Positions 32,817-41,416 of a DNA stretch of 64,000 nucleotides are shown here, in pieces. Location: contig NZ_JAKVIR010000019.1 of assembly GCF_022601975.1 (NCBI RefSeq), forward strand, positions 61,503 through 125,502, given 5' to 3'. Below the pieces are notes generated by a model. The model was not told where the DNA came from. It ran no database searches and was given only the letters and a program-made list of their open reading frames with translations. The position numbers and the translations under genes are program-made. Positions within the stretch are counted from its first letter, which is position 1; each line of letters opens with the position of its first letter. The DNA comes from Pontibacter sp. E15-1. GTDB lineage: Bacteria > Bacteroidota > Bacteroidia > Cytophagales > Hymenobacteraceae.

Positions 32817-35569
32817 GCTGACTTTCCTTTTTTAGTCATTTTAGTATAAAGATCGAAGAGTTTCTCAAGACGCTCAGTATCATTTTTAAACAGTCGACCA
32901 ATATAGATACGCTCTAATACTTCATCATTACGGTCATGGGCATGCCGTAAATCTTCAGGCATTTTTTCAGGATCATAAAGGTCAGCAATTGTGGCTGGGA
33001 AATGCCGTTCCCGTGCAACCAAGATTTCTTCGGCACAGGTAGTTAAATCCTCTTTGTTTTTCTCGGTAAGTAGCGGTACTGGAAACGTATTCCAGCCAAG
33101 TGTATTTGAATACCTAATCCGGGTTTCCAATTGTCCGCACACAGCTTTAATCCATACTAAATGAATACGTGAAGATATTAGTGACATATTCCATAGTGGA
33201 GCATTATACATACCAAATGCACTATCTGCTAAGATGGATTTTTTAGGTAATAAACCTACTGGTATATATAGTCTATGTTCAGAACTGACTCTTGGGATTA
33301 TGAAAATTGTTTCATCTCCAGTTTGTCTTACTTGTTGGAATAAGTGAGGTGTAAGTGCACCATCTTTTGTAAGCTTCTTTTTACTTTTATTTCGAAATAT
33401 TTTAACTCTATCTAATCGCTCTTTGATTTCATTGTTCTTTATAGCTTCATCGAGCTTCTCATTGTTAATCCAAACACAATATCTTGAATTGCCCTTAATA
33501 AATTCAGCAGAGCCAAAGTAAGGATGAAAGAACTTTATAGAATTTGGATCAGAAATTTGAAGTCGCCTATAATCTTTACCATCTAAAATTAAATTACCAC
33601 CATCAACAGCTTTATTTCCGTTTACCATTTCAGATAATTTTAAGAGCGGCCTTGTTTCTGGTTTAACAATTATATCTCTCCCAGCAATAAGATATGAATT
33701 GATTTCATTAACCGCTCTGCTTACAGACTGTCCATTAGTATCCACACTAAATATATGGCATGTATTCCTTGGTTTTGAGGTTATTCCAACAATAACAACT
33801 GTCACGCCAGCATTATATGCTGCGAGATTGGACCATTTAAATGAAGTATGCGCAAAAAATATGGACTGCCCTCTTGAATATAGTAAAGGCCATAGCCTAG
33901 CAACTTGTTCGCCCTGACATATGGAATTAGTGCTAACAAATGCACATGATGCATCGGTATGTATTGCGTATTCAGAAAATTTAAAGAACCAACCAGATAT
34001 ATAATCCAATGATTTCCACGTGTCTGTGATATTAGCAAAAACCGAAGCCATATCAGATTTTTGGTCGTTATTTTGCTCTGTACCCCCTTTATATGGTGGG
34101 TTTCCACAAATATAAGTTTCTCCGCCTTCATTCTCGAAGTCGATTTCTGCTTGATCGAGAGAAGTACTGAACAAGTCATCTCTATAAATCTTAACATCTG
34201 TACCTGTGGGAGGACATACAGAAAGCCAGTTAATTCTTAGAGCATTTCCACAGGTAATCCAATTTTCAGCGTTAAGTGGTAGGAACTCGGCTAAGGCCAG
34301 TTGTTGTCCGCGATATAAAACATCACATTGAAATTCAGCAATAATTAGGGCCAGTCTCGCAATTTCCGCTGAAAAGTGTCGCAGTTCAATCCCTCTAAAA
34401 TTAGTTAGCGGAATTTCAGTTGGCCGTTCACTTTCACTGCGCCGCTTGTTGATTTCATACTCGATTTCCCGCATTTGTTTATAGGCGATCACCAGAAAAT
34501 TCCCAGATCCACAAGCCGGATCAAACACGCGAATGCGCGCTATGCGTTTGCGTAAGTTTAGTAGTTTTCTAGCATTATCTCCGGCCTCATCCAGCTGCGC
34601 TCGCAAATCATCTAGAAAGAGTGGGTTCAATACCTTTAGGATATTGGGCACGGAAGTGTAGTGCATGCCCAATTCACCGCGTTCCTCCTCATCCGCGACT
34701 GCCTGAATCATGGAGCCAAAAATATCCGGGTTGATTTTCTTCCAGTCCAGATTACCAACATGGAGCAAATAGGATCGAGCTATCTTTGAAAATTTGGGCG
34801 TTTCAGTTGATCCAGAAAACAACTCACCGTTTACATACGGGAATTTAGATGCCCAATTTTTGATTTTCTTCTCAGGGCGCTCGTTCTGCTTGGTATCCAT
34901 CGCCCGAAATATTTCACTGATAACCTCATGCGTATCGGATGCGTCACTTGCACTCATCTGCTGCACGGTTGCTGTGAAAAGGCTGTCACCTATGAAAATA
35001 TCTGTGTCCTCGGCAAAGAAACAGAATATCAAACGTGCCAAGAAATGATTCATATCCTGGCGGCGTTCCGCCTTTGCCCATTCCGGATTGTGGCGCAGCA
35101 ACTCGATATAAAGCTTGTTTAGACGACTTGTGGCCTTAATATCAAAGGCGTTTTCACGGATTTGTTTAACAGTGCTGATCCCGGCCAGAGGTAAGAAGAA
35201 ACCAAAATAATTGTGAAAATCTGGGTAAGCACAAGCAACAGTATCACCGCTGTTTAAGTCTTCGGCCTGGAACTCCCTGCCGTCAGTGGCAAGTACAAAT
35301 TTAGCCTTGGCCTTTATGGTAGCTGGGCTTTCGCGCAGCTGGCTCAGAGCTTCCGGAACAGTGCCTTCTTCACATACAGCAATATGGATGTTATTGCGTT
35401 GGAGAACACCGCCCGCGATATCAGACTTATTATTGGTACCCGTTCGTAGAAGCTTTATCGTTGTAGGCTTATTCCCAAAAGCTTCCAGGAACGCATACGG
35501 AAACTCAGCAGCAACAAAAGGCTGTTCTGCCAACAGGGAAATAGCTTCTTCAATTTCAACCGCATTCAT
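32813..35569 (-). CDS. MmeI-like class I DNA methyltransferase without nuclease motif
   Basis: From ATG 35569 the protein has 918 residues (a TTG start at 35590 would add 7). The N-terminal domain and helical spacer (LNKLYIELLRHNPEW, MNHFLARLIFCFFAEDTDIF) match MmeI-type enzymes. Motif I is DPACGSGNF (350-358), the target-base pocket is NPPY (490-493), and FRGIELRHFSAEIARLALIIAE is the linking segment. The usual N-terminal D-ExK nuclease of MmeI is not seen; nuclease function would come from the third gene. The NPPY motif predicts adenine-N6 methylation. The C-terminal 350 residues should contain the target-recognition domain. Confidence 0.85.
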   Translation of the reverse strand: MNAVEIEEAISLLAEQPFVAAEFPYAFLEAFGNKPTTIKLLRTGTNNKSDIAGGVLQRNNIHIAVCEEGTVPEALSQLRESPATIKAKAKFVLATDGREFQAEDLNSGDTVACAYPDFHNYFGFFLPLAGISTVKQIRENAFDIKATSRLNKLYIELLRHNPEWAKAERRQDMNHFLARLIFCFFAEDTDIFIGDSLFTATVQQMSASDASDTHEVISEIFRAMDTKQNERPEKKIKNWASKFPYVNGELFSGSTETPKFSKIARSYLLHVGNLDWKKINPDIFGSMIQAVADEEERGELGMHYTSVPNILKVLNPLFLDDLRAQLDEAGDNARKLLNLRKRIARIRVFDPACGSGNFLVIAYKQMREIEYEINKRRSESERPTEIPLTNFRGIELRHFSAEIARLALIIAEFQCDVLYRGQQLALAEFLPLNAENWITCGNALRINWLSVCPPTGTDVKIYRDDLFSTSLDQAEIDFENEGGETYICGNPPYKGGTEQNNDQKSDMASVFANITDTWKSLDYISGWFFKFSEYAIHTDASCAFVSTNSICQGEQVARLWPLLYSRGQSIFFAHTSFKWSNLAAYNAGVTVVIVGITSKPRNTCHIFSVDTNGQSVSRAVNEINSYLIAGRDIIVKPETRPLLKLSEMVNGNKAVDGGNLILDGKDYRRLQISDPNSIKFFHPYFGSAEFIKGNSRYCVWINNEKLDEAIKNNEIKERLDRVKIFRNKSKKKLTKDGALTPHLFQQVRQTGDETIFIIPRVSSEHRLYIPVGLLPKKSILADSAFGMYNAPLWNMSLISSRIHLVWIKAVCGQLETRIRYSNTLGWNTFPVPLLTEKNKEDLTTCAEEILVARERHFPATIADLYDPEKMPEDLRHAHDRNDEVLERIYIGRLFKNDTERLEKLFDLYTKMTKKGKSA

Positions 35570-35590
35570 TTTTATTTCATATAGTGTCAA

Positions 35591-36000
35591 ACTGCAGTCA
35601 CCGGTACAGCTTTAGAATATTGTTCAACTACTCTAAAACTATCGGCTTTGAGTTTGAGCAGTATTGACTAACTTATTATTGCAATAGGGTTAGCAATTTA
35701 CTTAAAATCTGAAGACCGATTTTATTAGTTATGATTTAATAAAGGTGTATTGCTATTTGTCAGGAGCAGCAGGTGTTATAGGACAGGCACACTGCAAACA
35801 TATCGACAAACAGGGCAAAAGCAACCGGTGCCGCAACGCGCATCGTTAACTACTGTTATGTAAAGTAGAAGCGGTTTACAAAGGAAGCTCTATGTTAATC
35901 TATTTATTTCTGAGTTTAAATTAGCTTTCTATCTAACCATCTATGCAGGTATTTGCTGAAGAATTCCCTATTTTATGACCCTAACCATATATAGTGAGCC
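35591..36000. other. AT-rich intergenic region upstream of the restriction-like operon
   Basis: No gene or clear repeat is seen. The segment must hold the divergent promoters of the methyltransferase (minus) and the 219-residue gene (plus); I could not fix their boxes with confidence. Confidence 0.5.
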
Positions 36001-36660
36001 ATGATAAGTAATCCCAAGTTAGCCAGTATTTTATTAGAATGGCCCTACACTGACCAGTTGATGACCAGTGGTATTGCTAACTTGGAAGAAGCTGTAGGCA
36101 ACCTGCTGAAACGTACGCATACACACCAAAAATTTACTTTTGGCGTGGAAAACAGCGTAATCGGCACTTCAGACGAGAACCCCTGCGGAGAAAACGGCTG
36201 CATGATTGGCGATATGCCCTTGCTGCGGCCTGACGCGTGGGAATTCAAGAAAATCTATGGGCGTTATATGCCGGTGCTCCGGCCTCTCTTAGCTGCGAAA
36301 GCACAGGAATGGGCAAAGGGGATGGATACAAGTAGCCCCGTAGGAGTTGGCAGTCAGTTAGGAGAAGAAATCAATTCTATGATAAGTGCCATGTGGTGGT
36401 TCAAGATTACAAACGAAATGTACAACCACCATTTCTTGCCACTCGATGATTACTTGGATATTGAACCATACTGGGCAAGTCACGCAATTGAAGCACTTAA
36501 GGATATAAATGTCTATGGTGGGGATTACTTTTACGAGGACGCCAACGAGATGCAGATAGCATACAACATAAATAGTTTTATAAGAAAACTCAAGGCCACC
36601 TGGCCAGACATCAAGGAAGAGTGGCATAAACTGCATGGGGAGAGAAAGACATGTTCGTAA
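36001..36660 (+). CDS. Hypothetical defence-island protein (219 aa)
   Basis: No family is recognised. The protein is soluble, with a Cys/Gly-rich loop (NPCGENGCMIGDMPLL, about 60-75), a Trp/Tyr-rich helical middle (MISAMWWFKITNEMYNHHF) and an acidic helical C-terminus ending TWPDIKEEWHKLHGERK. The start is ATG at 36001. It is oriented away from the restriction-like operon and is followed closely by two short frames. Its position between two defence modules makes a defence-related role plausible but not shown. Confidence 0.5.
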   Translation: MISNPKLASILLEWPYTDQLMTSGIANLEEAVGNLLKRTHTHQKFTFGVENSVIGTSDENPCGENGCMIGDMPLLRPDAWEFKKIYGRYMPVLRPLLAAKAQEWAKGMDTSSPVGVGSQLGEEINSMISAMWWFKITNEMYNHHFLPLDDYLDIEPYWASHAIEALKDINVYGGDYFYEDANEMQIAYNINSFIRKLKATWPDIKEEWHKLHGERKTCS

Positions 36661-36824
36661 ACTCTACGGCAGACATAGAGAATGACTTGAGAAGATGCTG
36701 TTCCAATGCTACCTCGGCAACCCTGAAAAACTATCTTCACCGCATCCTGCTTAATGCTCAGACGCTCGAAAATGTTATTTTGCCATTTCGTACTGCTCTT
36801 CTTCGAGCCAGGAAACCTCTATAG
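36651..36824 (+). CDS. Possible small ORF (57 aa)
   Basis: ATG at 36651 overlaps the stop of the previous gene by 10 bases and the frame stops at TAG 36822-36824. The product starts MFVNSTADIENDLRRCC and continues with helical sequence (TLKNYLHRILLNAQTLENVI). The overlap suggests coupling, but it may equally be the start of a decayed gene. No homologue is recognised. Confidence 0.3.
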   Translation: MFVNSTADIENDLRRCCSNATSATLKNYLHRILLNAQTLENVILPFRTALLRARKPL

Positions 36825-36838
36825 CAGAACTTTAGAAC

Positions 36839-36967
36839 ATGCCCCGCGTCAAGGCGGTGACTAACGCGTTGCGCTCCCATGATGTGCTAGCAGCCGATGA
36901 CATCAAGCGCCAGAACCAAGAGATTACAAAACAAATTGGAGCTGTAAGCACGCTCAAGCAGTTTTGA
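36839..36967 (+). CDS. Possible small ORF or gene remnant (42 aa)
   Basis: ATG 36839 to TGA 36965-36967 encodes MPRVKAVTNALRSHDVLAAD followed by a helical, charged tail (RQNQEITKQIGAVSTLKQF). The composition looks protein-like and may be the C-terminus of a lost gene. No -7 element is evident upstream. Confidence 0.3.
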   Translation: MPRVKAVTNALRSHDVLAADDIKRQNQEITKQIGAVSTLKQF

Positions 36968-37024
36968 ACCCACTGTTATCATCTGCTGCTTTATTCTTAA
37001 ATTGTGATCTGCAAGAAGAGACAG

Positions 37025-37909
37025 ATGGATATAGAAACAGTAAACAAAATCAAACGCTTGGCAATTATTGCCCTCGCTTCTGATGATGAGTTAATTGAGA
37101 CCATTGTGCTGAAGGGTGGCAATGCCATTGACATCGCCTACCATGATTCCACCAAGTCCGTTTCTAGGACGTCCTATGACCTGGACTTTTCTATCGAGGA
37201 TGGAGATTTCAAAGAGGATTTGGAATCAATAAAGGTAAGAATAGAGAAAACGTTAGTTCAGACCTTTGGCGAGAACGGCTATGTGGTGATTGACTACAAG
37301 TTCATCAATAAGCCTAAGACTGTCAGAGAGCCTGTGGCTGATTTCTGGGGAGGCTACCTGGTCACCTTCAAGGTCATTGGGCAGGAAGAGTATGATAAGC
37401 ACTTGGGCAACCCTGATCACCAAAGAAGACTGGCTGTTCCTTTGAAGCCTGACCACTCCTCTAAATTCGAGCTCGAGTTTAGCAAGTTCGAATATGTCGC
37501 AGACAAAGCGGCCGTGGATGTAGACGGCTACACCATCTATGTCTATACCCCGGAAATGATCGTTTTTGAGAAGGTGAGAGCCCTATGCCAGCAGTTGCCC
37601 CAGTATGCTGAGGTGATCAAGTCCCATTCGCCAAGGGCCCGGGCAAGGGATTTCTACGATATCTACTTAATCATAGAGTCTTGCGGCATAACGGTGGATA
37701 CAGAGCACAATATCCAGCTTCTAAAGCACATCTTTGAGGCCAAGCGGGTTCCCCTTGAATTCATTCAGGAAATAAAGAATAACAAGAGCATTCACCAGGA
37801 CAACTGGGAAAGCGTCAAGGACACGGTGTCGCAAACTGAGGAATTGGGGGACTTCGATTTTTACTTCGACTATGTGGTCTCCAAATTTGAACCCATTACA
37901 TTCCCTTAG
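37025..37909 (+). CDS. AbiEii-like nucleotidyltransferase toxin, system 2
   Basis: This 294-residue protein has the nucleotidyltransferase motifs VLKGGNAIDIAYH and SYDLDFSI (DxD), the family features of AbiEii/AbiGii toxins. The helix ARDFYDIYLIIESCGI near the C-terminus corresponds to the YDLH/YDIY segment of the family. ATG at 37025 is preferred over an upstream TTG at 37004. Unlike system 1, its antitoxin is on the opposite strand, and the two genes overlap tail to tail by 14 bases. Confidence 0.82.
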   Translation: MDIETVNKIKRLAIIALASDDELIETIVLKGGNAIDIAYHDSTKSVSRTSYDLDFSIEDGDFKEDLESIKVRIEKTLVQTFGENGYVVIDYKFINKPKTVREPVADFWGGYLVTFKVIGQEEYDKHLGNPDHQRRLAVPLKPDHSSKFELEFSKFEYVADKAAVDVDGYTIYVYTPEMIVFEKVRALCQQLPQYAEVIKSHSPRARARDFYDIYLIIESCGITVDTEHNIQLLKHIFEAKRVPLEFIQEIKNNKSIHQDNWESVKDTVSQTEELGDFDFYFDYVVSKFEPITFP

Positions 37910-38765
37910 GATAGTAGAGCTTCCAGTCCGCTGAGTACTCCTTCTCTGTTATCTCATAGGTTAGGTAGAAGTCGAACTCCTTGCTTCTACTGCGCAGCTC
38001 CTCGAGTTTCTTCCCCTTATACCCAGCCCGCTCCAAGTAAAACCCGACAGACTGGTGATAGGGGTATATGAATTTCATCCTGTCCAGCGTCGCAACAAGC
38101 TTATTGATGGATAAGCCCTGCCCAAGCGCGCTTTTGTAGGCCTCCAGAACAGAGAAAACACCGCCAGCATACCCCGGCCTTACAGTGATGTCAATAAGGG
38201 TCCTTTCGATGTTGGTGACAGGGACATGTTCTGCAGAATAAACCCCTAATCTGTTGGTGAACATGCCGTTCAGCATCACGAAGGTATAGTCCCCATAGAT
38301 GGCTCTGGAAGACGCCTTTCTTTGGGGTTTGGAAAATGCCGCATCAATGCCTCCTTGGGTCAGCGTTCTGTCAACACTCGCCTTGGGGGCCTGCTCAAAG
38401 GTGATATAAATCGTTTTGGGAACCTGGGTGGTCAGGCCATTCACCCACACGGCGGAGTAATGAGACAGGTATGATTTATTGACCAGTGATGCGGCTATCT
38501 GCAGTATAGAGGCGTCCTTCACCATGAAGCGCTCTTTGTCCGAGACGTATCCTTCAAAAGATATCTCAACCTTCTTTAAGATTTCTTTTTTAACGAGTTG
38601 ATCAATAAACTTGTCTGCATATGTCGACAGGGGCAATCTCCAAACTGCCCTCCTCTCTTCCAGGATCTCCGCCACTTGATCTTTGGTGAACACCTTGCGC
38701 ACTCCCTGCTTGAAGAAGGACCTTATGTTGTTTTCTGCAACAGCAAATCTTGATTTCCCTGCCAT
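37896..38765 (-). CDS. AbiEi-like antitoxin/transcriptional regulator, system 2
   Basis: This 289-residue protein has an N-terminal winged helix (about 10-70, RKVFTKDQVAEILEERRAVW), the central AbiEi fold with LVNKSYLSHYSAVWVNGLTT and QVPKTIYITFE, and the conserved SAEHVPVTNIERTLIDITVRP (residues about 178-198). These are features of AbiEi_4/DUF-type antitoxins that bind inverted repeats. It is convergent with its toxin and carries two long palindromes upstream, the natural targets for autoregulation. Confidence 0.85.
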   Translation of the reverse strand: MAGKSRFAVAENNIRSFFKQGVRKVFTKDQVAEILEERRAVWRLPLSTYADKFIDQLVKKEILKKVEISFEGYVSDKERFMVKDASILQIAASLVNKSYLSHYSAVWVNGLTTQVPKTIYITFEQAPKASVDRTLTQGGIDAAFSKPQRKASSRAIYGDYTFVMLNGMFTNRLGVYSAEHVPVTNIERTLIDITVRPGYAGGVFSVLEAYKSALGQGLSINKLVATLDRMKFIYPYHQSVGFYLERAGYKGKKLEELRSRSKEFDFYLTYEITEKEYSADWKLYYPKGM

Positions 38766-38790
38766 AGGTGCTTGTAAATCTCTTCTTACA

Positions 38791-38848
38791 TACAGTAAGT
38801 ATATATACTTACTGTAAAGTTAGGGAAATAGATTCAAAAAAGCAACAA
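38791..38848 (-). promoter_or_regulatory. Antitoxin promoter with a perfect 26-bp palindromic operator
   Basis: Bases 38791-38816 form a perfect palindrome with core AAGTATATATACTT. On the minus strand a TTG (38845-38843) is followed after 20 bases by TAACTTTA (38822-38815), a fair match to TTG/TAnnTTTG. The palindrome would cover the transcription start, fitting repression by AbiEi. Confidence 0.72.
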
Positions 38849-38896
38849 TATCATGAATTAGGGGATTCTAGAGGGGTTTAGAGGAGAATTTAATGT

Positions 38897-38926
38897 GGTA
38901 TAACAAGTATATATACTTGTTATACC
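38897..38926. promoter_or_regulatory. Second, 30-bp perfect palindromic operator
   Basis: Bases 38897-38926 are a perfect palindrome (GGTATAACAAGTATA and its complement) sharing the 14-base core AAGTATATATACTT with the first. Its centre is 108 bases from the first, about ten helical turns, which would suit looping or cooperative binding. Confidence 0.7.
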
Positions 38927-39966
38927 CAAAGTTAATGGAATTTGTTTAGAAAGTCAACTAAATATTTTATGTGTGGCTCTTCTGTAAATAATATTCAACC
39001 TATAGCCTTAGAATTATAGACACCTAGGAGACGCATATATTGGAAACTACTATTAAACATAAGCCTACAACACATAATTAAGCACTTACGATTGTTTGTC
39101 ATTGCGTAAATACATCAAAGCTTAAGGTATTTATTTGTGACAATACGGCACAAAAGATGAATGGGCTGGGCCCTCCGTTATAACATACTGAGCAATACAG
39201 GATAACGCTTTAAAATAGTATCACTGGGTGCTGTTCGCGCCCGCGTGGTTGGCTGATCTTTGGCCCTACAACTGAAGATATGACCATAACAGCACAAGAG
39301 GTAAATTTAACAGAGGAGGACGGTGAGCAAGATGGATATAATCCCCTGCCTTTGCTTAACGCAGTTAAGATATAAGACAGAGGCGCTTCACAAGCTTGAA
39401 AGCTTGGGGAGAGCTTCTGTCTTTTGGGGGCCTACGCACCCATGAAAAACCCGTCCTGCCCAAAACCTTGGCTTGGACGTACCTTTGCAGTTGCGCGGCA
39501 CGGTGGCACTCATACTGGTTTTGATAGCCTGAGAAGCGCCATTTTTCTGTCTTTTTTTTTTCCAGAGGGCCTCTGTAAATTTACAGTAGCGCGCTTACGG
39601 AGACAGAAGAGAGGCACTTATTCAAGCTTTTAAAGCCGGAGGAGTGCCTCTCTTATTTCAGTACCGAATGGTGCTAATAAAATGTCCTAATGCGAATACC
39701 GGACGTGCAGTAGCTTTGCCCGGGGCTTTAGGGAATAGGAGAGGCACAAGCTTTAAAGCTATAGTAGTGTCTCCGAGTACTTGGCCAAGATGTACGGCAT
39801 TGACAGGGGCAAAAGTGCTGTAAAGAACTGATTTACAAAAAAGTGTATGCACATAGCGTACATTTTGAGGAACTGCGCAGACCCTGTCCTTTGATCGTTT
39901 TTAGAGCCGGTTTGGCTTTATGGCTTATAGAAGAGAGGCACTGCTTATCAATCTAAGCGGTGTACT
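38927..39966. other. Gene-free kilobase with hairpins and a GAGAGGCAC repeat family
   Basis: No gene is supported. A compound hairpin spans about 39378-39422 (inner perfect arms around 39391-39406, CAAGCTT/AAGCTTG) and is followed by TTTTG. Twelve-bp perfect arms 39607-39618 and 39643-39654 (AAGAGAGGCACT) form another. Further copies of AGGAGAGGCAC/AGAGAGGCACT lie near 39738 and 39934. Short frames here look random. Confidence 0.45.
39607..39654. repeat. Inverted repeat of the GAGAGGCACT family
   Basis: Perfect 12-bp arms at 39607-39618 and 39643-39654. The same AAGAGAGGCACT word recurs near 39931 and, as AGGAGAGGCACA, near 39738; AAGAGAGGCGTG appears inverted near 40464. The family seems local to this kilobase. 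Confidence 0.55.
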
Positions 39967-40311
39967 ATGTCCAAACGTAAGCGAAACAACAAGTCTCTGC
40001 CTGCCACTCCCCGGCGCGGTATTGGGGGCGCATCATGCCAAGTAATGCCGGCTCCTGATCGGCGTGACTGCTGGCTGGTCCGACAGCTCCTTAAACTTGA
40101 GAGGAGCCACTTCACCTCTCAGGTAGCAAAGGTGAATGATGCGCTCGCGCGCCTTTGGCCTATCTATAAGAAGTGGCTCCTTCCTCTGTATTACCTGCTG
40201 CTCGCCATCGTTGCCTATGCTGTCATACAGGATCCAGCATATACGTTCTGCACTTTGCTCATCAATTACGTTGTAGTGAAAGTAAAGGGATGGTTCACCG
40301 GCTCCGGATAG
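39967..40311 (+). CDS. Hypothetical basic membrane protein (114 aa)
   Basis: The N-terminal half is basic and polar (MSKRKRNNKSLPATPRRG). The C-terminal half has two adjacent hydrophobic helices (about 68-90 LLPLYYLLLAIVAYAVI and 92-106) followed by KVKGWFTGSG. The frame begins within a GAGAGGCACT repeat region. It has no recognised family. The gene could be real, but its GC and context are those of accessory DNA. Confidence 0.35.
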   Translation: MSKRKRNNKSLPATPRRGIGGASCQVMPAPDRRDCWLVRQLLKLERSHFTSQVAKVNDALARLWPIYKKWLLPLYYLLLAIVAYAVIQDPAYTFCTLLINYVVVKVKGWFTGSG

Positions 40312-40491
40312 CTTGGACAAGACACCGCTTAGATTTTATAGAACCCTTGTGCTTACCTAAAACGTCATCGCGCATAACACCACATCATCTCTACCGCCTG
40401 CAGCTATTCGGCCTAGATCCCTGGTATCGGTAGAACTAAAAAAAGGCGCACACTCTCCCGCGCACGCCTCTCTTAGGGTCGTTGTTTATCA

Positions 40492-40629
40492 TTACAGTTT
40501 CTCTATGATATTCAAGGCAACTATCACCATGCTGGCAGCAAATGCTATCTGACCTGTGGCAACACAAACCAGAATGATAAACAGTGCCATAACAAGCGCA
40601 AACACTTTAGCTAAAATTCCTATTTCCAT
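40492..40629 (-). CDS. Small hydrophobic protein (45 aa) with strong ribosome-binding site
   Basis: ATG 40629-40627 to TAA encodes MEIGILAKVFALVMALFIIL followed by VCVATG and a second hydrophobic stretch ending NIIEKL. A near-perfect Shine-Dalgarno (AAAGGAGAA) lies 5-7 bases upstream, which is striking in Bacteroidota where such sites are rare. The product is almost entirely membrane helix. It could be a small membrane protein or a hydrophobic toxin-like peptide; no antitoxin RNA is evident. Confidence 0.55.
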   Translation of the reverse strand: MEIGILAKVFALVMALFIILVCVATGQIAFAASMVIVALNIIEKL

Positions 40630-40876
40630 ATTATTCTCCTTTCTGGTTGTATTGTACGGCGGCACCCTACCTGTTTAGTTTAACAATCCATTTCTCACAG
40701 CCTCTAACTCAGACGATTTGTTGCATCGGCCAGTAGTTAAATCAATCATATGTTTTATTTATGAGAAATAGGTACTGCGGTACTAAACAGTATAGGAAAT
40801 TACCTGAACCTGAGGCGGAAACAATTTAACTTTTTTGCTTTTACTGGGTATAGGTGCCAGTAACGACTAAACCAAG

Positions 40877-41191
40877 ATGAAAAGACACAACCGAATCACA
40901 GTCCCAGGGGCTGAGGAATTTGACGAACTGAAGGATGCAGTAGCCAAACTGCAGGAAGAGATAGGCATCATTAACCTAGTACTGCGTCACATCGGGTGGA
41001 TTGGAGCCCAGCAGGTAATGGACATGAAGTTGCCGGGCCTCTCCACCTGGAAAGGCTTGAACAGCGCGGCTGACCGTGGCGATCTGGTGATCGACAAAAG
41101 CAAGAAGAAAGCGCGGGTATCGGTTAAGTCACTCCTGGATCTGCTTCGCAAAAAAGGGTACCTCCATAGAGACACTTCACTCCCAGGTTAG
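40877..41191 (+). CDS. Small HTH-like protein (104 aa), excisionase-like organisation
   Basis: This soluble protein begins MKRHNRITVPGAEEFDELKD and has an N-terminal coiled helix (about 10-35). It then has a segment GAQQVMDMKLPGLSTWKGLNSAADRGDL that reads like the helix-turn-helix of small Bacteroidota excisionase or DNA-binding proteins, and it ends with a basic ARVSVKSLLDLLRKKGYL. The family is not certain. Such proteins usually belong to mobile elements. Confidence 0.45.
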   Translation: MKRHNRITVPGAEEFDELKDAVAKLQEEIGIINLVLRHIGWIGAQQVMDMKLPGLSTWKGLNSAADRGDLVIDKSKKKARVSVKSLLDLLRKKGYLHRDTSLPG

Positions 41192-41406
41192 CATCTTCCC
41201 CCATCTCCTCGCTTCTCCTGCTGAACAGCTCCCTTAGTTCCCGGTAAAAGGACTCAGGCAAAGGCGTGTTTGTCTCCAGTGTTTTGACCTGACAGAACAT
41301 CGCAGACTTCTCCTCGTCTTTTCTTATAGGCTCATCGTAATAGCCGAAGCACTTGGTTTGCAGGTCGCGGTAGTTTATCTGATGGGTAGTATTGATGTAA
41401 CGCGTC
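41192..41406 (-). pseudogene. Start-less coding fragment
   Basis: After a TAG at 41409-41407 the minus strand stays open and reads YRDLQTKCFGYYDEPIRKDE, AMFCQVKTLETNTPLPESFY and ELRELFSRRSEEMGEDAN. The sequence is clearly protein-like but has no start, and its end runs into the opposite-strand gene. It is probably a leftover of a rearranged gene of unknown family. Confidence 0.4.
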
Positions 41407-41416
41407 TAACTTAGAC

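Noticed and set aside
29561..35590. Assignment to BREX or DISARM
   Set aside because: No PglZ, BrxC, DrmA, DrmB or PLD-type DrmC gene is present, and the methylase is MmeI-like.
39424..39852. Short frames in the repeat-rich kilobase
   Set aside because: They cover hairpins and repeats, have no coding character and overlap one another.
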